From the NCBI RefSeq assembly GCF_003946215.1, contig NZ_RHOW01000002.1:36097-100096 (forward strand): DNA of 64,000 nucleotides, read 5' to 3'. Source of the stretch: Lapidilactobacillus mulanensis. GTDB taxonomy: Bacteria; Bacillota; Bacilli; Lactobacillales; Lactobacillaceae. A model generated the notes under the pieces. The model ran no database searches. It was given only the letters and a program-made list of their open reading frames with translations, and was not told the origin of the DNA. Shown here in pieces: positions 50,274 through 59,361 of the stretch (position 1 is the first letter of the stretch; each line of letters begins with the position of its first letter). The translations under genes were made by a program, and so were the position numbers.

Positions 50274-52961
50274 CTATTTTGTTTGACGCTTAAAAAATAA
50301 AAATGCACCAATCGCAAATACCAAAATGCCAATACCGATCGCAGATAACCAAAGATTCGTTTTCTCACCGGTTTGTGGCAATGTTATTTTCGGCACTTCA
50401 TTGATATGCACCGTCTGTCCTTGATCATTGATGTCTGCATGTGAACCAAGCTTGACGCCATCACGATACAAGTCTTCGAACGCAACAACATCATGACCAC
50501 CTAAGTTCGATCCGTCAAAAGCAAATTTGATTTCTACAGAACCATTGGCCGTCTTGGCAACGAAAGTAATTTCTTTCGTTGCGATCACTTTACCCGTTTT
50601 CTTGTCGATCAAGCGACCCTTGACCGTGTAAGTTTTACCAACAGTCAAGCCTTTATATTCGACAACATCGGTAACTGTCATTTGTTTAGCAGCAGTAACG
50701 ATTTTCTTACCATTTCTAGTTGCGGTTGTCTTAACTTCAACTTTTGGAAATTCCACAGTTTGATTTGTATCGTTGATGTCAGCGTGTGTACCGAGTTTGA
50801 CGCCATCACGATACAAACTCTCGAACGCAACCACAGAATGGCCCTGTAAGCCTGTAGCGTCGAAAACGAACGTGACCACTACTGAACCATTTACACTTTT
50901 AGCGACGAACGTTTTTACAGAAGTTACTTGCTTGCCATTAACTAAAACGGGTTTACCAGTTACTTTATCCATCAGTACACCTTTAACTGTGTAAGTCTTA
51001 CCAACAGTCAAATTCGTATAAGCAACGGTATCGTTAATTGTTACTTTAGATAACGCGTCGTTTTTGTGTTTGTCTTCGCCCACTGCAGTTGTATGAAGAT
51101 CAACCTTTGGAAACTCGACTGTTTGACCGTCATCGTCAATATCTGCGTGAGTACCAAGCTTTGTGCCGTCACGATATAAACTCTCAAACGCAACCACAGA
51201 ATGTCCCTGTAAGCCTGTAGCATCGAAAACAAAAGTGATCACTACTGAACCATTTACAGAAGTTGCAGCGAATGTCTTTTCAGCCGTCACTTGCTTGCCA
51301 TTAACTAAAACAGGTTTGCCAGTCGCTTTATCCATCAATACCCCTTTAACTGTATAAGTCTTACCAACAGTCAAGTTCGTATAAGCAACCGTGTCGTTGA
51401 TCGTGACATTAGATAACGCATCATTCTTATGGTCAGCCTCACCCATTGCCGTTGTGTGAAACCCAACTTTTGGGAATTCGACAGTTTGACCACCATCATT
51501 GATATCTGCATGAGTTGTTAATTGTTTATCCTCACTAGAAACACTCTCGAAAGCGACAACTGAGTGTCCTTGTAAACCGGACGCGTCAAAAGTAAAGGGA
51601 ATAACGATCGATCCGTTGGCTTGTGTTGCCACAAAAGTTTTACTTGCAATCACTTGCTTGCCATTAACTAAAACGGCTTTGCCAGTCACTTTGTCCATCA
51701 ACACACCACTAATGGTATAAGTCTTACCAACAACTAAATTCTTATAAGTGACTGTATCGTTGATTGTGACTTTAGATAAGGCGTCGTTTTTGTGCTCAGC
51801 CTCGCCTAGAGCAGTCGTCCCGATAGTTACAGGTAAACGTTTGTTAGTTGCTTTTAAAGAAATCGTCTTACCAATATCTTCGTTACCGATCACAAATTCA
51901 TAAACCTTACTATCGAGTTCATAACCAGCAACCGTTTTGACTTCTTTGTAAGTCCATTTACCAAGCATTTGATCAAAAGACTTCTTGAAGGTAATCTTAC
52001 CGGTGGCATCAGTTGTATACGCACCAGCGTCTTTGCCATCACGCGTGAATGCAAAAGTCACACCCGAAAGAGCGGCACCAGTTTCAACATCTGTTTTTTG
52101 AAGATCAACAGTGGTTTCACTGATGATGTTGACGTTTACTTTATATTCTCCAATTAACGGATCAAGCTTCATGCTTGCCACATCTTGATAACCGGCTTTG
52201 GTGTATAACAAAGCCGACCCTTGATAAGCGGCCGCAATGTTTTTCCGAAAGCTGAGCGTACCTGATTTGATTGCAGAGGCCCCAGCCGTTATCGTCAGCG
52301 TGTTCCCACTAACTTTGTAGGTTGCTCCGGAAGTATTAGTTGTCGCACTAACATTATAAGTGTTTAAAACGCCATTCGCATCCGTTAGCGTCGTACTTTT
52401 ACCAGCTTGCAAATCAATCGTCTTACCCGCAAACGAAGGCAACTTATTATAGGCCGCAACTTTAGGGTTGACCATCGCTTTAAAGGCTCTGTAGTTAGCG
52501 CGATAACCCGCGTCATCAACTGAATTAAGTTTGTTTCCCAACGTCTCCCAAATCATCCACTGCGTAAACATTGTTTTGTTCGGGTCTGTGGTGGTCGTAT
52601 TCGAATACCAGCCGTAATAAGCAATGGCCGATAACTTCTGATACAGTTCACTCGTAATGGGTTTCGAAACGTAGCCAGGATTCGTTGGAAAATCTAAGCT
52701 ACCACCTAAATCCACACAGAATACTTCTCGTCCATCGATTTTCTTGTACATAAACGTACCTTCGTCAATAGTTTTCCCGTTCGTATTGGTCCAGTGCGTG
52801 TAGATATTCGATTCATATCCAGCGCCATAACTTAGATCTACAGTTGCCGCTTTCGTCGTAGTTTCTTGACTAACAAAGGCAGCCATTAATACCGATAGGA
52901 ATGCGATGATAACAAGCAATGGTCGTTTGAAACTATGGGCTTTCATTAATTTCTGATTCAT
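50274..52961 (-). CDS. LPQTG-anchored adhesin with thioester, SpaA and VaFE ester-bond domains
   Basis: An 895-residue cell-wall protein. Signal peptide (about 1-38). Thioester (TQXA) domain with reactive Cys in EVFCVDLGG at about residue 80. An SpaA/Cna-B-type domain (VDLQKTDVETGAALSGVTF, about 285-375). Then four VaFE-type repeats of about 115 residues, each with NDTV/NVTV and VVAFESL or VVAFEDL motifs that form Thr-Gln ester bonds. C-terminal LPQTGEKTNLW, helix and KRQTK for sortase. It probably promotes mating-pair contact or host adhesion. GGAGGTTAGGTA precedes the ATG. Confidence 0.9.
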   Translation of the reverse strand: MNQKLMKAHSFKRPLLVIIAFLSVLMAAFVSQETTTKAATVDLSYGAGYESNIYTHWTNTNGKTIDEGTFMYKKIDGREVFCVDLGGSLDFPTNPGYVSKPITSELYQKLSAIAYYGWYSNTTTTDPNKTMFTQWMIWETLGNKLNSVDDAGYRANYRAFKAMVNPKVAAYNKLPSFAGKTIDLQAGKSTTLTDANGVLNTYNVSATTNTSGATYKVSGNTLTITAGASAIKSGTLSFRKNIAAAYQGSALLYTKAGYQDVASMKLDPLIGEYKVNVNIISETTVDLQKTDVETGAALSGVTFAFTRDGKDAGAYTTDATGKITFKKSFDQMLGKWTYKEVKTVAGYELDSKVYEFVIGNEDIGKTISLKATNKRLPVTIGTTALGEAEHKNDALSKVTINDTVTYKNLVVGKTYTISGVLMDKVTGKAVLVNGKQVIASKTFVATQANGSIVIPFTFDASGLQGHSVVAFESVSSEDKQLTTHADINDGGQTVEFPKVGFHTTAMGEADHKNDALSNVTINDTVAYTNLTVGKTYTVKGVLMDKATGKPVLVNGKQVTAEKTFAATSVNGSVVITFVFDATGLQGHSVVAFESLYRDGTKLGTHADIDDDGQTVEFPKVDLHTTAVGEDKHKNDALSKVTINDTVAYTNLTVGKTYTVKGVLMDKVTGKPVLVNGKQVTSVKTFVAKSVNGSVVVTFVFDATGLQGHSVVAFESLYRDGVKLGTHADINDTNQTVEFPKVEVKTTATRNGKKIVTAAKQMTVTDVVEYKGLTVGKTYTVKGRLIDKKTGKVIATKEITFVAKTANGSVEIKFAFDGSNLGGHDVVAFEDLYRDGVKLGSHADINDQGQTVHINEVPKITLPQTGEKTNLWLSAIGIGILVFAIGAFLFFKRQTK

Positions 52962-52980
52962 TACCTAACCTCCAGTTTGT

Positions 52981-53097
52981 TCATTCAAAAAATAACTTCA
53001 CTAAAAAATAAATCAATAACCAAATTGGTAACGAAATGATCAATCCATTGATACAGCCAACAACGGCATTATGTGGACGTGCTCTTGTCTCTTTCAT
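52981..53097 (-). CDS. Small single-helix membrane protein
   Basis: A 38-residue protein: MKETRARPHNAVVGC, then one membrane helix rich in Ile/Leu ending KLFFE. GGAGTAGGGGAAA precedes the ATG. It lies between the relaxase-linked gene and the adhesin. A similar tiny gene follows the relaxase in other Tn916/ICEBs1 relatives. Function unknown. Confidence 0.65.
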   Translation of the reverse strand: MKETRARPHNAVVGCINGLIISLPIWLLIYFLVKLFFE

Positions 53098-53111
53098 TTT
53101 CCCCTACTCCT

Positions 53112-53357
53112 TTATTTAAAACGCATACGATAACGATAAACGCTGTATTCATGGTCAAAAAACAACTCAAGCATCAAATCGGTTCGTCTCTGTAATAATG
53201 AAAAAGCTCTTAATAGATCACCTTCATCAAGACCGCGAAACGCTTGATCAACCGTAATACTTTCAATACCTTGCTTTCGATAACCATCAACCAGACGTTC
53301 GGTTTCCTTTTTCAATTCAAGCCTTGTTTTGACGGGTACACTTGTGTCGATCAACAC
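53112..53357 (-). CDS. Small ICE protein after the relaxase
   Basis: About 81 residues, mostly helical and charged (LELKKETERLVDGYRKQG, VDQAFRGLDEGDLLRAF). The GTG at 53357 has AAAGGAG 9 bases upstream and is preferred to the open ATG at 53438, which overlaps the relaxase. Not recognised. Confidence 0.6.
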   Translation of the reverse strand: MLIDTSVPVKTRLELKKETERLVDGYRKQGIESITVDQAFRGLDEGDLLRAFSLLQRRTDLMLELFFDHEYSVYRYRMRFK

Positions 53358-53416
53358 AACTCTCACTCCTTTCTCTTTATTTTTTAGGGTAAAAAAATAG
53401 CCAACCAAGTTGACTG

Positions 53417-54697
53417 TCAATCTGATGCCATACTCCAATTTGGATCTTCAATGAGCTCGCTATGTTCCGCTAAATAGCCCTTTAACATTTTTTCATGTCG
53501 TTTGGACATTTCTGATTTATCGACGATATTATCAATATAGTTTGATCCTGTTGCTCGGTCGAGTCTTTTAACCATGGCAATTGCTGATCCATATTGATGA
53601 GACAGGGCATTGATGGTTCGTTCAACGCTAAACTGTTTTGGTTTCATCGTGAGGTGAACATCAGGAACATCATTCAAAAAAATTAACCAGTCCTGCAAAA
53701 CTTCCCAATCTTTTCGCAACAACGACTCATCTTGAGGCTTCTCGCGAAACATAATGTAATTACTGATCACACCTAAAACTAGATTCGTCGTATCAGCTTC
53801 TGACAAATACTGATAGGCAACATCTTCCGCATAATCATCACTGAACCGAACTTCGTAACGATTCTTAATAGGATAGTCTTCAGGAAGCACATCATATTTT
53901 TCCGCTTGTTCAAAGTTTTTCTGATAAAATACGATCCTGACATTAGATTTTGCGGCTCCAAAGTAAATGGTGCTGCCGGAAGACTCTCCAAGACGTTCCA
54001 TTGTAACCGGCGTGTGAACCCCACCATGCCAATTAATCGTTCGAAATTTGGACGTATAGTAGAAGCGATTCAAGCGTTCAATCAGATCTGGTATTTTTAA
54101 CATTGGAAGATAATCATTGACGGCAATATCGATTCGTTTAAAGACACCCTGGAAATGTAAACAAATTGCAAAAAAGTTCGTCCATGTAAATCCGTCTGTC
54201 GCGAACAAATATTCATACTGACGACAACCAGATCCGGTCATTTCAACTAAGACACCCTGTGATTTCTTATCGGGGCTATACAGGACCCGAATATTGCCAT
54301 ACGTAAGCGCAGAACTATAATGCAACATATATCGTTCATCTTCCTGAAAAAAATCTAATTTCAAGTTTAGGATATTAGTCACCACGAACTTAGGGTCAAG
54401 ATTATTAAAACGTACCCGAACATAATCAAAAATCGATTCCAGCGGATTACCATTATTGACTAGCCAGGGCATATATCCATAGATACGTTCAAGGACTTCT
54501 TCTTCAGGGTACCGTGCATCCATTTCATAATTAGAGATCGACTTTTGATCGATTCCTAATAGAAAAGCTAAATCCCCTTGCGTAAGTTTATTGCGTTTTC
54601 GATAATCTCTGAGCGCTTTTCCTAGCGAGATATTTGTTAATAGTTCCATTTTTTGTTGTTGATCGCCTCTTTTTTGGTGTTCTATTTTTTGCCCCAT
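53417..54697 (-). CDS. MobT-type (Rep_trans) relaxase with N-terminal XRE domain
   Basis: Up to 426 residues. An N-terminal helix-turn-helix (YRKRNKLTQGDLAFLLGIDQKSISNYE) is followed by the Rep_trans-type nicking domain: RIDIAVNDYLP, TIYFGAAKSNVRIVFYQK (catalytic-Tyr region) and RYEVRFSDDYAED. This is the NicK/Orf20 type of ICEBs1 and Tn916, which nicks oriT and supports rolling-circle replication. oriT lies directly upstream. An ATG at 54649 is an alternative start. Confidence 0.88.
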   Translation of the reverse strand: MGQKIEHQKRGDQQQKMELLTNISLGKALRDYRKRNKLTQGDLAFLLGIDQKSISNYEMDARYPEEEVLERIYGYMPWLVNNGNPLESIFDYVRVRFNNLDPKFVVTNILNLKLDFFQEDERYMLHYSSALTYGNIRVLYSPDKKSQGVLVEMTGSGCRQYEYLFATDGFTWTNFFAICLHFQGVFKRIDIAVNDYLPMLKIPDLIERLNRFYYTSKFRTINWHGGVHTPVTMERLGESSGSTIYFGAAKSNVRIVFYQKNFEQAEKYDVLPEDYPIKNRYEVRFSDDYAEDVAYQYLSEADTTNLVLGVISNYIMFREKPQDESLLRKDWEVLQDWLIFLNDVPDVHLTMKPKQFSVERTINALSHQYGSAIAMVKRLDRATGSNYIDNIVDKSEMSKRHEKMLKGYLAEHSELIEDPNWSMASD

Positions 54698-54762
54698 TTT
54701 AGAACACCCAAGATTGCTGTTATATCAAGGCTAATTCCATCAAATGAGGTCAATATGTTAGG

Positions 54763-54852
54763 CTTCAACCCCCGTGTTACAGAGGGGGGTTGAAGGTCCG
54801 GGGCGCAAGCGCCCCGAACGTGTGGCTAACGCTCCAGCCAATGAAACATTGG
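54763..54852 (-). other. Probable origin of transfer (oriT)
   Basis: Between tcpA and the relaxase, as in Tn916 and ICEBs1. Inverted repeat CTTCAACCCCC/GGGGGTTGAAG (54763-54795) around an 11-base centre resembles the ICEBs1 ACCCCCC/GGGGGGT oriT repeat. Two more hairpins follow: CGGGGCG/CGCCCCG (54799-54816) and CCAATG/CATTGG (54838-54852). Confidence 0.75.
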
Positions 54853-54943
54853 CCTCCACTACCCAGACACGTGCCTTAAGCTACCGCCGGCACTGTCCGC
54901 AGGATACCTGCTCCCGTCCGGGTCACGCCACACTGTCGATTTC

Positions 54944-56281
54944 CTAGTCGTCTGTTTCTTTCTTCTCTGCGCTGTTCATGATAAATGGTTTCATCGGTTG
55001 AATTTTTCTGAATTCAGTCATAAACTGAAAGTCACTAGGTACCAATGGCGCATAAAACTCAGATGGCACCCCACTGGAATCGTATTTATAGCCCCGCCCA
55101 CGAATATCTTTGTTGAAAAAAGCTTTGTTTTTATTCTCATCCCCAAACATCATGTCATAACCAACGGGTGCCAATTGTCCTAAGGTCACCTTAAACATCA
55201 TATTATCGCGAATCCCACCACCAAAATTTTCCGCATCGGCGCGTTGAGTCGCAATAATTAAGAATACACCAGCTTGTCGTGCCTTCAGGATCAATTGCTT
55301 AACATCCTTCAGGATCTCATCACTTTCTGAATAATTCAGAGTGGACATAAAAGCCGCCCATTCATCAACGATCACAAAGTGTGGTGGCATCTCATAATAC
55401 GAGTAGTTCTTGCCGGAAACATAATTCGGCAAGCTCTTCATATATGCATAACGTTGCTCCATATCCTTCACAGCATTTTTAAGACAACGCGCAATAAAGT
55501 CATTGGTCGTAAAAACATGCCCTTTAAATGCCGGAATATCGCCTAAATCAGCCAAGTCCGCTTGCTTAGGATCACAAACATCAATAATCCCGATCTGCAT
55601 TAACTTATAAATTAAAGAAAATAAGAAGTAAGTCTTGCCACCACCGGTCCCGCCCGATATTAGCATATGCGGTGCCTTATCCCAATTCCAACTTGTCCCT
55701 TTCATCAGGTTGATTTGTGTCCCTTCAGTTGTGACTTGTTGAAGACTGTACCGATTACCAACAACATCACACAGCAATCTGTAGGTCACGTAGCCAATCT
55801 CACGCGAAGTTTCAATTAAATCCGCTACATACATTTCTTCAAACGTTTTCCCCATTTTGAGAAAACGATCGTGGAAACGGCCACCATCAGCTGGCATGGT
55901 AATTTCAGTGATCACTTTTTTCTTGCCATAGCGATAGAAAACTTTCGGCATGATAATTTTCTCTCTCGATTTACCGCTATCCTGGCGTTTCTTGATTTCA
56001 TAATACTTGTTGGAAAGAATCATTCGTGCCAACATTTGTTTCTGCTTAACCTGTGCAAAGACTCCTCGACGCTTGATATTACGGCTCACGACAAATAAAA
56101 CTAGGCAAATTCCAATCACTACAATTAATGTGGTTGCCACAATATCTAGGATCAACCAATCCCGAAGAAAATAACCACTGATCAATCCACTAACTCCAAA
56201 CGGCAGAAACAATGACAAAAATCCCAGTGTTAGCCCATATTGATGGTAGCGAAAGATACGTTGACCATGATATTTAAACAT
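54944..56281 (-). CDS. FtsK/TcpA-type coupling protein
   Basis: A 445-residue ATPase (ICEBs1 ConQ, Tn916 Orf21) that brings relaxase-bound DNA to the channel. Two N-terminal membrane helices (about 18-65), Walker A SGGTGGGKTYF (about 205), Walker B FVIVDEWAAF (about 300), then a LIIATQRADAENFGG motif. Overlaps the XRE gene stop by 8 bases. oriT follows its stop. Confidence 0.92.
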   Translation of the reverse strand: MFKYHGQRIFRYHQYGLTLGFLSLFLPFGVSGLISGYFLRDWLILDIVATTLIVVIGICLVLFVVSRNIKRRGVFAQVKQKQMLARMILSNKYYEIKKRQDSGKSREKIIMPKVFYRYGKKKVITEITMPADGGRFHDRFLKMGKTFEEMYVADLIETSREIGYVTYRLLCDVVGNRYSLQQVTTEGTQINLMKGTSWNWDKAPHMLISGGTGGGKTYFLFSLIYKLMQIGIIDVCDPKQADLADLGDIPAFKGHVFTTNDFIARCLKNAVKDMEQRYAYMKSLPNYVSGKNYSYYEMPPHFVIVDEWAAFMSTLNYSESDEILKDVKQLILKARQAGVFLIIATQRADAENFGGGIRDNMMFKVTLGQLAPVGYDMMFGDENKNKAFFNKDIRGRGYKYDSSGVPSEFYAPLVPSDFQFMTEFRKIQPMKPFIMNSAEKKETDD

Positions 56282-56741
56282 CGTCTGAGTTACTAATAAA
56301 TCCTTGGGATATTAACGTTATACGCCATAATTCACGTTGTTCTTCACTAAATGCATCCCACAACGTCGTTAATGCAGCTTTCATGACCAACACTTTAACG
56401 GCGTCATCTGGTTTCGATCGTACCCACTTCGATAAGACAAGATTCATTTCTTTACGCGATTGTTTAACGCTCATCGACAATTTGTTTGAAAGTTTGACTG
56501 CGTCGCGAATTTTTTTCGAGTTAGCATCTTCAAGTGCAATCACAAAAGGATCAAGATCTAACACCTCTGAAATCTGATGAATCTGCTTAAACGTCAGGCT
56601 GGATTTACCGGTTTCATAATCACTGACCGTCTGTCTAGAAACTCCTAGTTTATCCGCCATCTGTTGCTGGGTTAATTTTCGAAATTCACGCGCGTGCTTC
56701 AAAGTCACTGCCAACAATTGATTCTTAATTCCATCTTTCAT
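56274..56741 (-). CDS. XRE-family regulator
   Basis: A 155-residue protein with an N-terminal XRE helix-turn-helix (LTQQQMADKLGVSRQTVSDYE, about residues 23-43) and a C-terminal helical half. Coupled to the tcpA start by overlap and to the preceding gene by a 4-base overlap. Probably tunes transfer-gene expression. Confidence 0.8.
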   Translation of the reverse strand: MKDGIKNQLLAVTLKHAREFRKLTQQQMADKLGVSRQTVSDYETGKSSLTFKQIHQISEVLDLDPFVIALEDANSKKIRDAVKLSNKLSMSVKQSRKEMNLVLSKWVRSKPDDAVKVLVMKAALTTLWDAFSEEQRELWRITLISQGFISNSDDV

Positions 56742-57385
56742 CTCTTGATCGCTCTCATTTCATCAATATTATTTGTAAGTTCCGTAATCACATTCAGCCT
56801 GCGAATATCGTTGTGTTCATCCCAGATTTGTAGCCCTCGATAACAAGACAACTTATGATCGACTATTTGTAAAATCGTTGGATTCGGCGCGTAACACATA
56901 AACTCAAACTGGCTACTTTGAATAAGCTGGCAATGACAAAACTCGGCCACTGAAAAAAGTCTTTTTCTGATTTCAAAAAGCTCTGCTTGATTTAGAGCCA
57001 CACCGTCAGCGTATAGTGGCTTCAATTGCAAATAGAGTAGTCCTGTTCGTTCACCTTGCGGATCCAGCATGAATTTTCGATCATAGTATGATTTGATGCC
57101 CTGTTGTAAAATCTGTTTAGCACTCGCCGTTCGATAGTAAATCGTAAATGACGTTTTACTGCTTTCGAATAGGATGCAGCCATTGTTAACCGCTAGTACT
57201 CTTAGCCTTCTTAAGGCTTCGCAGTACAGCTGATAAGATTCTGTTTTTAAAGCGATATAATCATATCTAACCCGTAGTTGCACTTGACCAATCAATTTCC
57301 TTCTCAAAAACAAATACACTTGATGTTTATCCTCAACATTTTTCGGATAAATCACGACTTCAAACTCCGATTCAAACTCATGCAC
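56738..57385 (-). CDS. Unknown ICE protein, paralogue of the next gene
   Basis: About 215 residues from the first usual start (GTG 57385). It shares motifs with the 57521-58207 protein: IYPKN near the start, YYRTA, KSYYDRKFMLD and LKPLYADGVALN. Similarity to that paralogue continues about 20 codons upstream of the GTG (TKEFQSFLDDQNIV) without any ATG, GTG or TTG in frame. Translation may therefore begin at a CTG near 57436, or a base has been lost. Function unknown. Confidence 0.65.
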   Translation of the reverse strand: MHEFESEFEVVIYPKNVEDKHQVYLFLRRKLIGQVQLRVRYDYIALKTESYQLYCEALRRLRVLAVNNGCILFESSKTSFTIYYRTASAKQILQQGIKSYYDRKFMLDPQGERTGLLYLQLKPLYADGVALNQAELFEIRKRLFSVAEFCHCQLIQSSQFEFMCYAPNPTILQIVDHKLSCYRGLQIWDEHNDIRRLNVITELTNNIDEMRAIKR

Positions 57386-57459
57386 AATGTTTTGATCATC
57401 TAAAAAGCTTTGAAACTCCTTAGTTTGTGCATTCAGCTTAACATCAACCCTTCAGTAAA

Positions 57460-57499
57460 ATAAAAAGGCAACGCTGTCGTTTTTACCAGCATTGCCTCT
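57460..57499 (-). terminator. Internal terminator between the paralogues
   Basis: Stem GGCAA-GCTG/CAGC-TTGCC with T5 on the minus strand. Confidence 0.65.
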
Positions 57500-57520
57500 G
57501 TAAAATCATAACTCAACTTA

Positions 57521-58207
57521 TTAACCCGTTGCCTCCGAAGCACTAAGAACGTAGGTGATCCGTAAATAATTAGTGGTTCCGTTATCCCGATACACCTTAA
57601 CGTTCTCGTAATCCCGAAAACGCATTTTAAGACTCTGACGGATCTTTTCTGTAGGACTTGTTACCACAATTTCGTTAATTGACACAAAAGATATTTCAGA
57701 ATGATACGATTCAGCGATTGCCGTCAACTTTTTAGTGAAATATTCATACACATCTTCAGATAAAGCCATACCGTCAACATACAGTGCCTTGAAGGTGATG
57801 TGTAAAAAATCTGAGGCTGTCGCACTTTCATCCAAAAAGAACTTACGATCATAATATTTCTTAACGAACCGGGCAATGACCCGACGTGTGCCTTCAGTAC
57901 GATAAAAAATCTTCACTTCATTACCATGATCGATCTCAATAAAGCTATGAAAGTCACGAGCGAATCCTTCTATTTCTTCCAGTGCCATTTTTCGACTTTC
58001 GTTACTTTCTATACTCATCTGCGAGTAATCATAGTGAATCTCAAGCTGCCTCTGATCGGCAAACTTATGCATCACATAAAAATAGACATCCCGTTTCTGT
58101 TCCTTGCTCTTTGGATAAATTGTGATTTCACGATCTGATTGCATTTCAAATACAATTTCTTGATTCATCATAAAACTCTTGAATTCTTTGACTAAATTCA
58201 CAGGCAT
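57521..58207 (-). CDS. Unknown ICE protein, paralogue of the gene downstream
   Basis: About 228 residues, soluble. Matching motifs with its neighbour: KEFKSF at the start, ITIYPKSK, FYRTEGTRR, KKYYDRKFFLD and FKALYVDGMALS. It is about 25-30 percent similar by eye, so the duplication is old. GGAGGTGAAACAG precedes the ATG. No domain recognised. Confidence 0.7.
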   Translation of the reverse strand: MPVNLVKEFKSFMMNQEIVFEMQSDREITIYPKSKEQKRDVYFYVMHKFADQRQLEIHYDYSQMSIESNESRKMALEEIEGFARDFHSFIEIDHGNEVKIFYRTEGTRRVIARFVKKYYDRKFFLDESATASDFLHITFKALYVDGMALSEDVYEYFTKKLTAIAESYHSEISFVSINEIVVTSPTEKIRQSLKMRFRDYENVKVYRDNGTTNYLRITYVLSASEATG

Positions 58208-58250
58208 CTGTTTCACCTCCTCATATTGCCATCTACTGATTTATCATATT

Positions 58251-58730
58251 TCAGCGAGAACTGACATTGATTCCCATTCGTTCGACCCATCCTAAACGAG
58301 TGAAGATTCCCTCAGATCGAGTATAGTAATCTTGACCAATTACTTTAAAATCTGTTTCTGGATCGATTTCATTATATTTATCCACCAGAGCCAACTGCCC
58401 CAGACTCTCAAAATCAGTCACATCCGGATAAATATTCAGTGAATCCCAGTTGTTGAGAAAATCATCCAGATTCTGAAATAGGCCATAGGCAATCAACTGA
58501 TCCGCAATTTCCAATACCTCTTCATTAACACGTACCGCGCGACGAAATATTTCATTGATTTCATCAACCATATAGCATGTTTGTAGTGAAAACGGGGCTT
58601 CGCTTTCGTACGAATAAACAATTAAGGTGTGAAATCGTCGCTTGACCATTTCAAAATCAATCGGGCAACGAAACCATTCGCCATCTGAACCACCATATTT
58701 TTTTAAATACACTCGCATATCTAATCCCAT
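58251..58730 (-). CDS. ArdA-like antirestriction protein, copy 2
   Basis: About 159 residues, acidic. The plan follows ArdA: MRVYLKKYGGSDGEWFRCP (YL..Y..G...G.WF..P), a middle AYGLFQNLDDFLNNWDSLNIYPD, and an end VIGQDYYTRSEGIFTRLGWVE. Tn916 encodes an ArdA of 166 residues in the same region; ArdA mimics DNA and blocks type I restriction enzymes during transfer. GAGGTGATCTTG precedes the ATG. Homologous to the gene upstream. Confidence 0.55.
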   Translation of the reverse strand: MGLDMRVYLKKYGGSDGEWFRCPIDFEMVKRRFHTLIVYSYESEAPFSLQTCYMVDEINEIFRRAVRVNEEVLEIADQLIAYGLFQNLDDFLNNWDSLNIYPDVTDFESLGQLALVDKYNEIDPETDFKVIGQDYYTRSEGIFTRLGWVERMGINVSSR

Positions 58731-58777
58731 CAAGATCACCTCAATCAATTATTTAAGACGCTCTCCGATTCAGATAA

Positions 58778-59278
58778 TTACGCACGCCTTTCGACATACC
58801 CCATGCGGCTGAACGCACCCGATGCATTGATCAAGTAATCGCGCCCCAACTTGTTGAAATCAACATAGTCAGAAATATCATGAGGCAATTGTATTGTATC
58901 TGTTTCAAAAATATGACGACCTAAATCCGCATTGCCTTCAATTTCGGGATATATTTTTAATTCAGTCCAGTGATGAACAAAATCATCAAAGTTGGTAAAC
59001 AAACCTGCCGCAATAACTGCTGGCCCAGATAACATTGCCACCTCCGATATTTCTGTGATCAAACGATATAACCGATTGATTTCTTCAACGCTTTTATCAA
59101 AGATATCTAGCTCAAAAGATTCATGGTCAAAATCATAATCTTCCACATGAACATTTAAAGTTCCTAGCCGTTCTTTGATCAGCTCAGGTGACAGTGGACA
59201 GTCAAACCAGGCGCCATTATTTTCTGACCCATCCTGATGCTCATTAGAAACAAGGTATATGCCTAACATCTGTTGCAT
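58778..59278 (-). CDS. ArdA-like antirestriction protein, copy 1
   Basis: A 166-residue strongly acidic protein with the ArdA layout: LGIYLVSNEHQDGSENNG-AWFDCPLSPELI at the start (shown in parts), AAGLFTNFDDFVHHWTELKI in the middle and FNKLGRDYLINASGAFSRMG at the end. Length equals Tn916 ArdA. The assignment is by pattern, not by search. GAGGTGTAGTT precedes the ATG. Confidence 0.6.
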   Translation of the reverse strand: MQQMLGIYLVSNEHQDGSENNGAWFDCPLSPELIKERLGTLNVHVEDYDFDHESFELDIFDKSVEEINRLYRLITEISEVAMLSGPAVIAAGLFTNFDDFVHHWTELKIYPEIEGNADLGRHIFETDTIQLPHDISDYVDFNKLGRDYLINASGAFSRMGYVERRA

Positions 59279-59290
59279 AACTACACCTCA

Positions 59291-59332
59291 CAAAAAATGA
59301 AGCACCTACTCAGAATTCAGTAAGTGCTTATT
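59291..59332 (-). terminator. Internal terminator after the DUF961 pair
   Basis: Stem AAGCAC-TACT/AGTA-GTGCTT; the T run is on the minus strand (CATTTTTTG). Confidence 0.6.
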
Positions 59333-59361
59333 AACTATTATTTTAAAAACTGCCACGCGAT

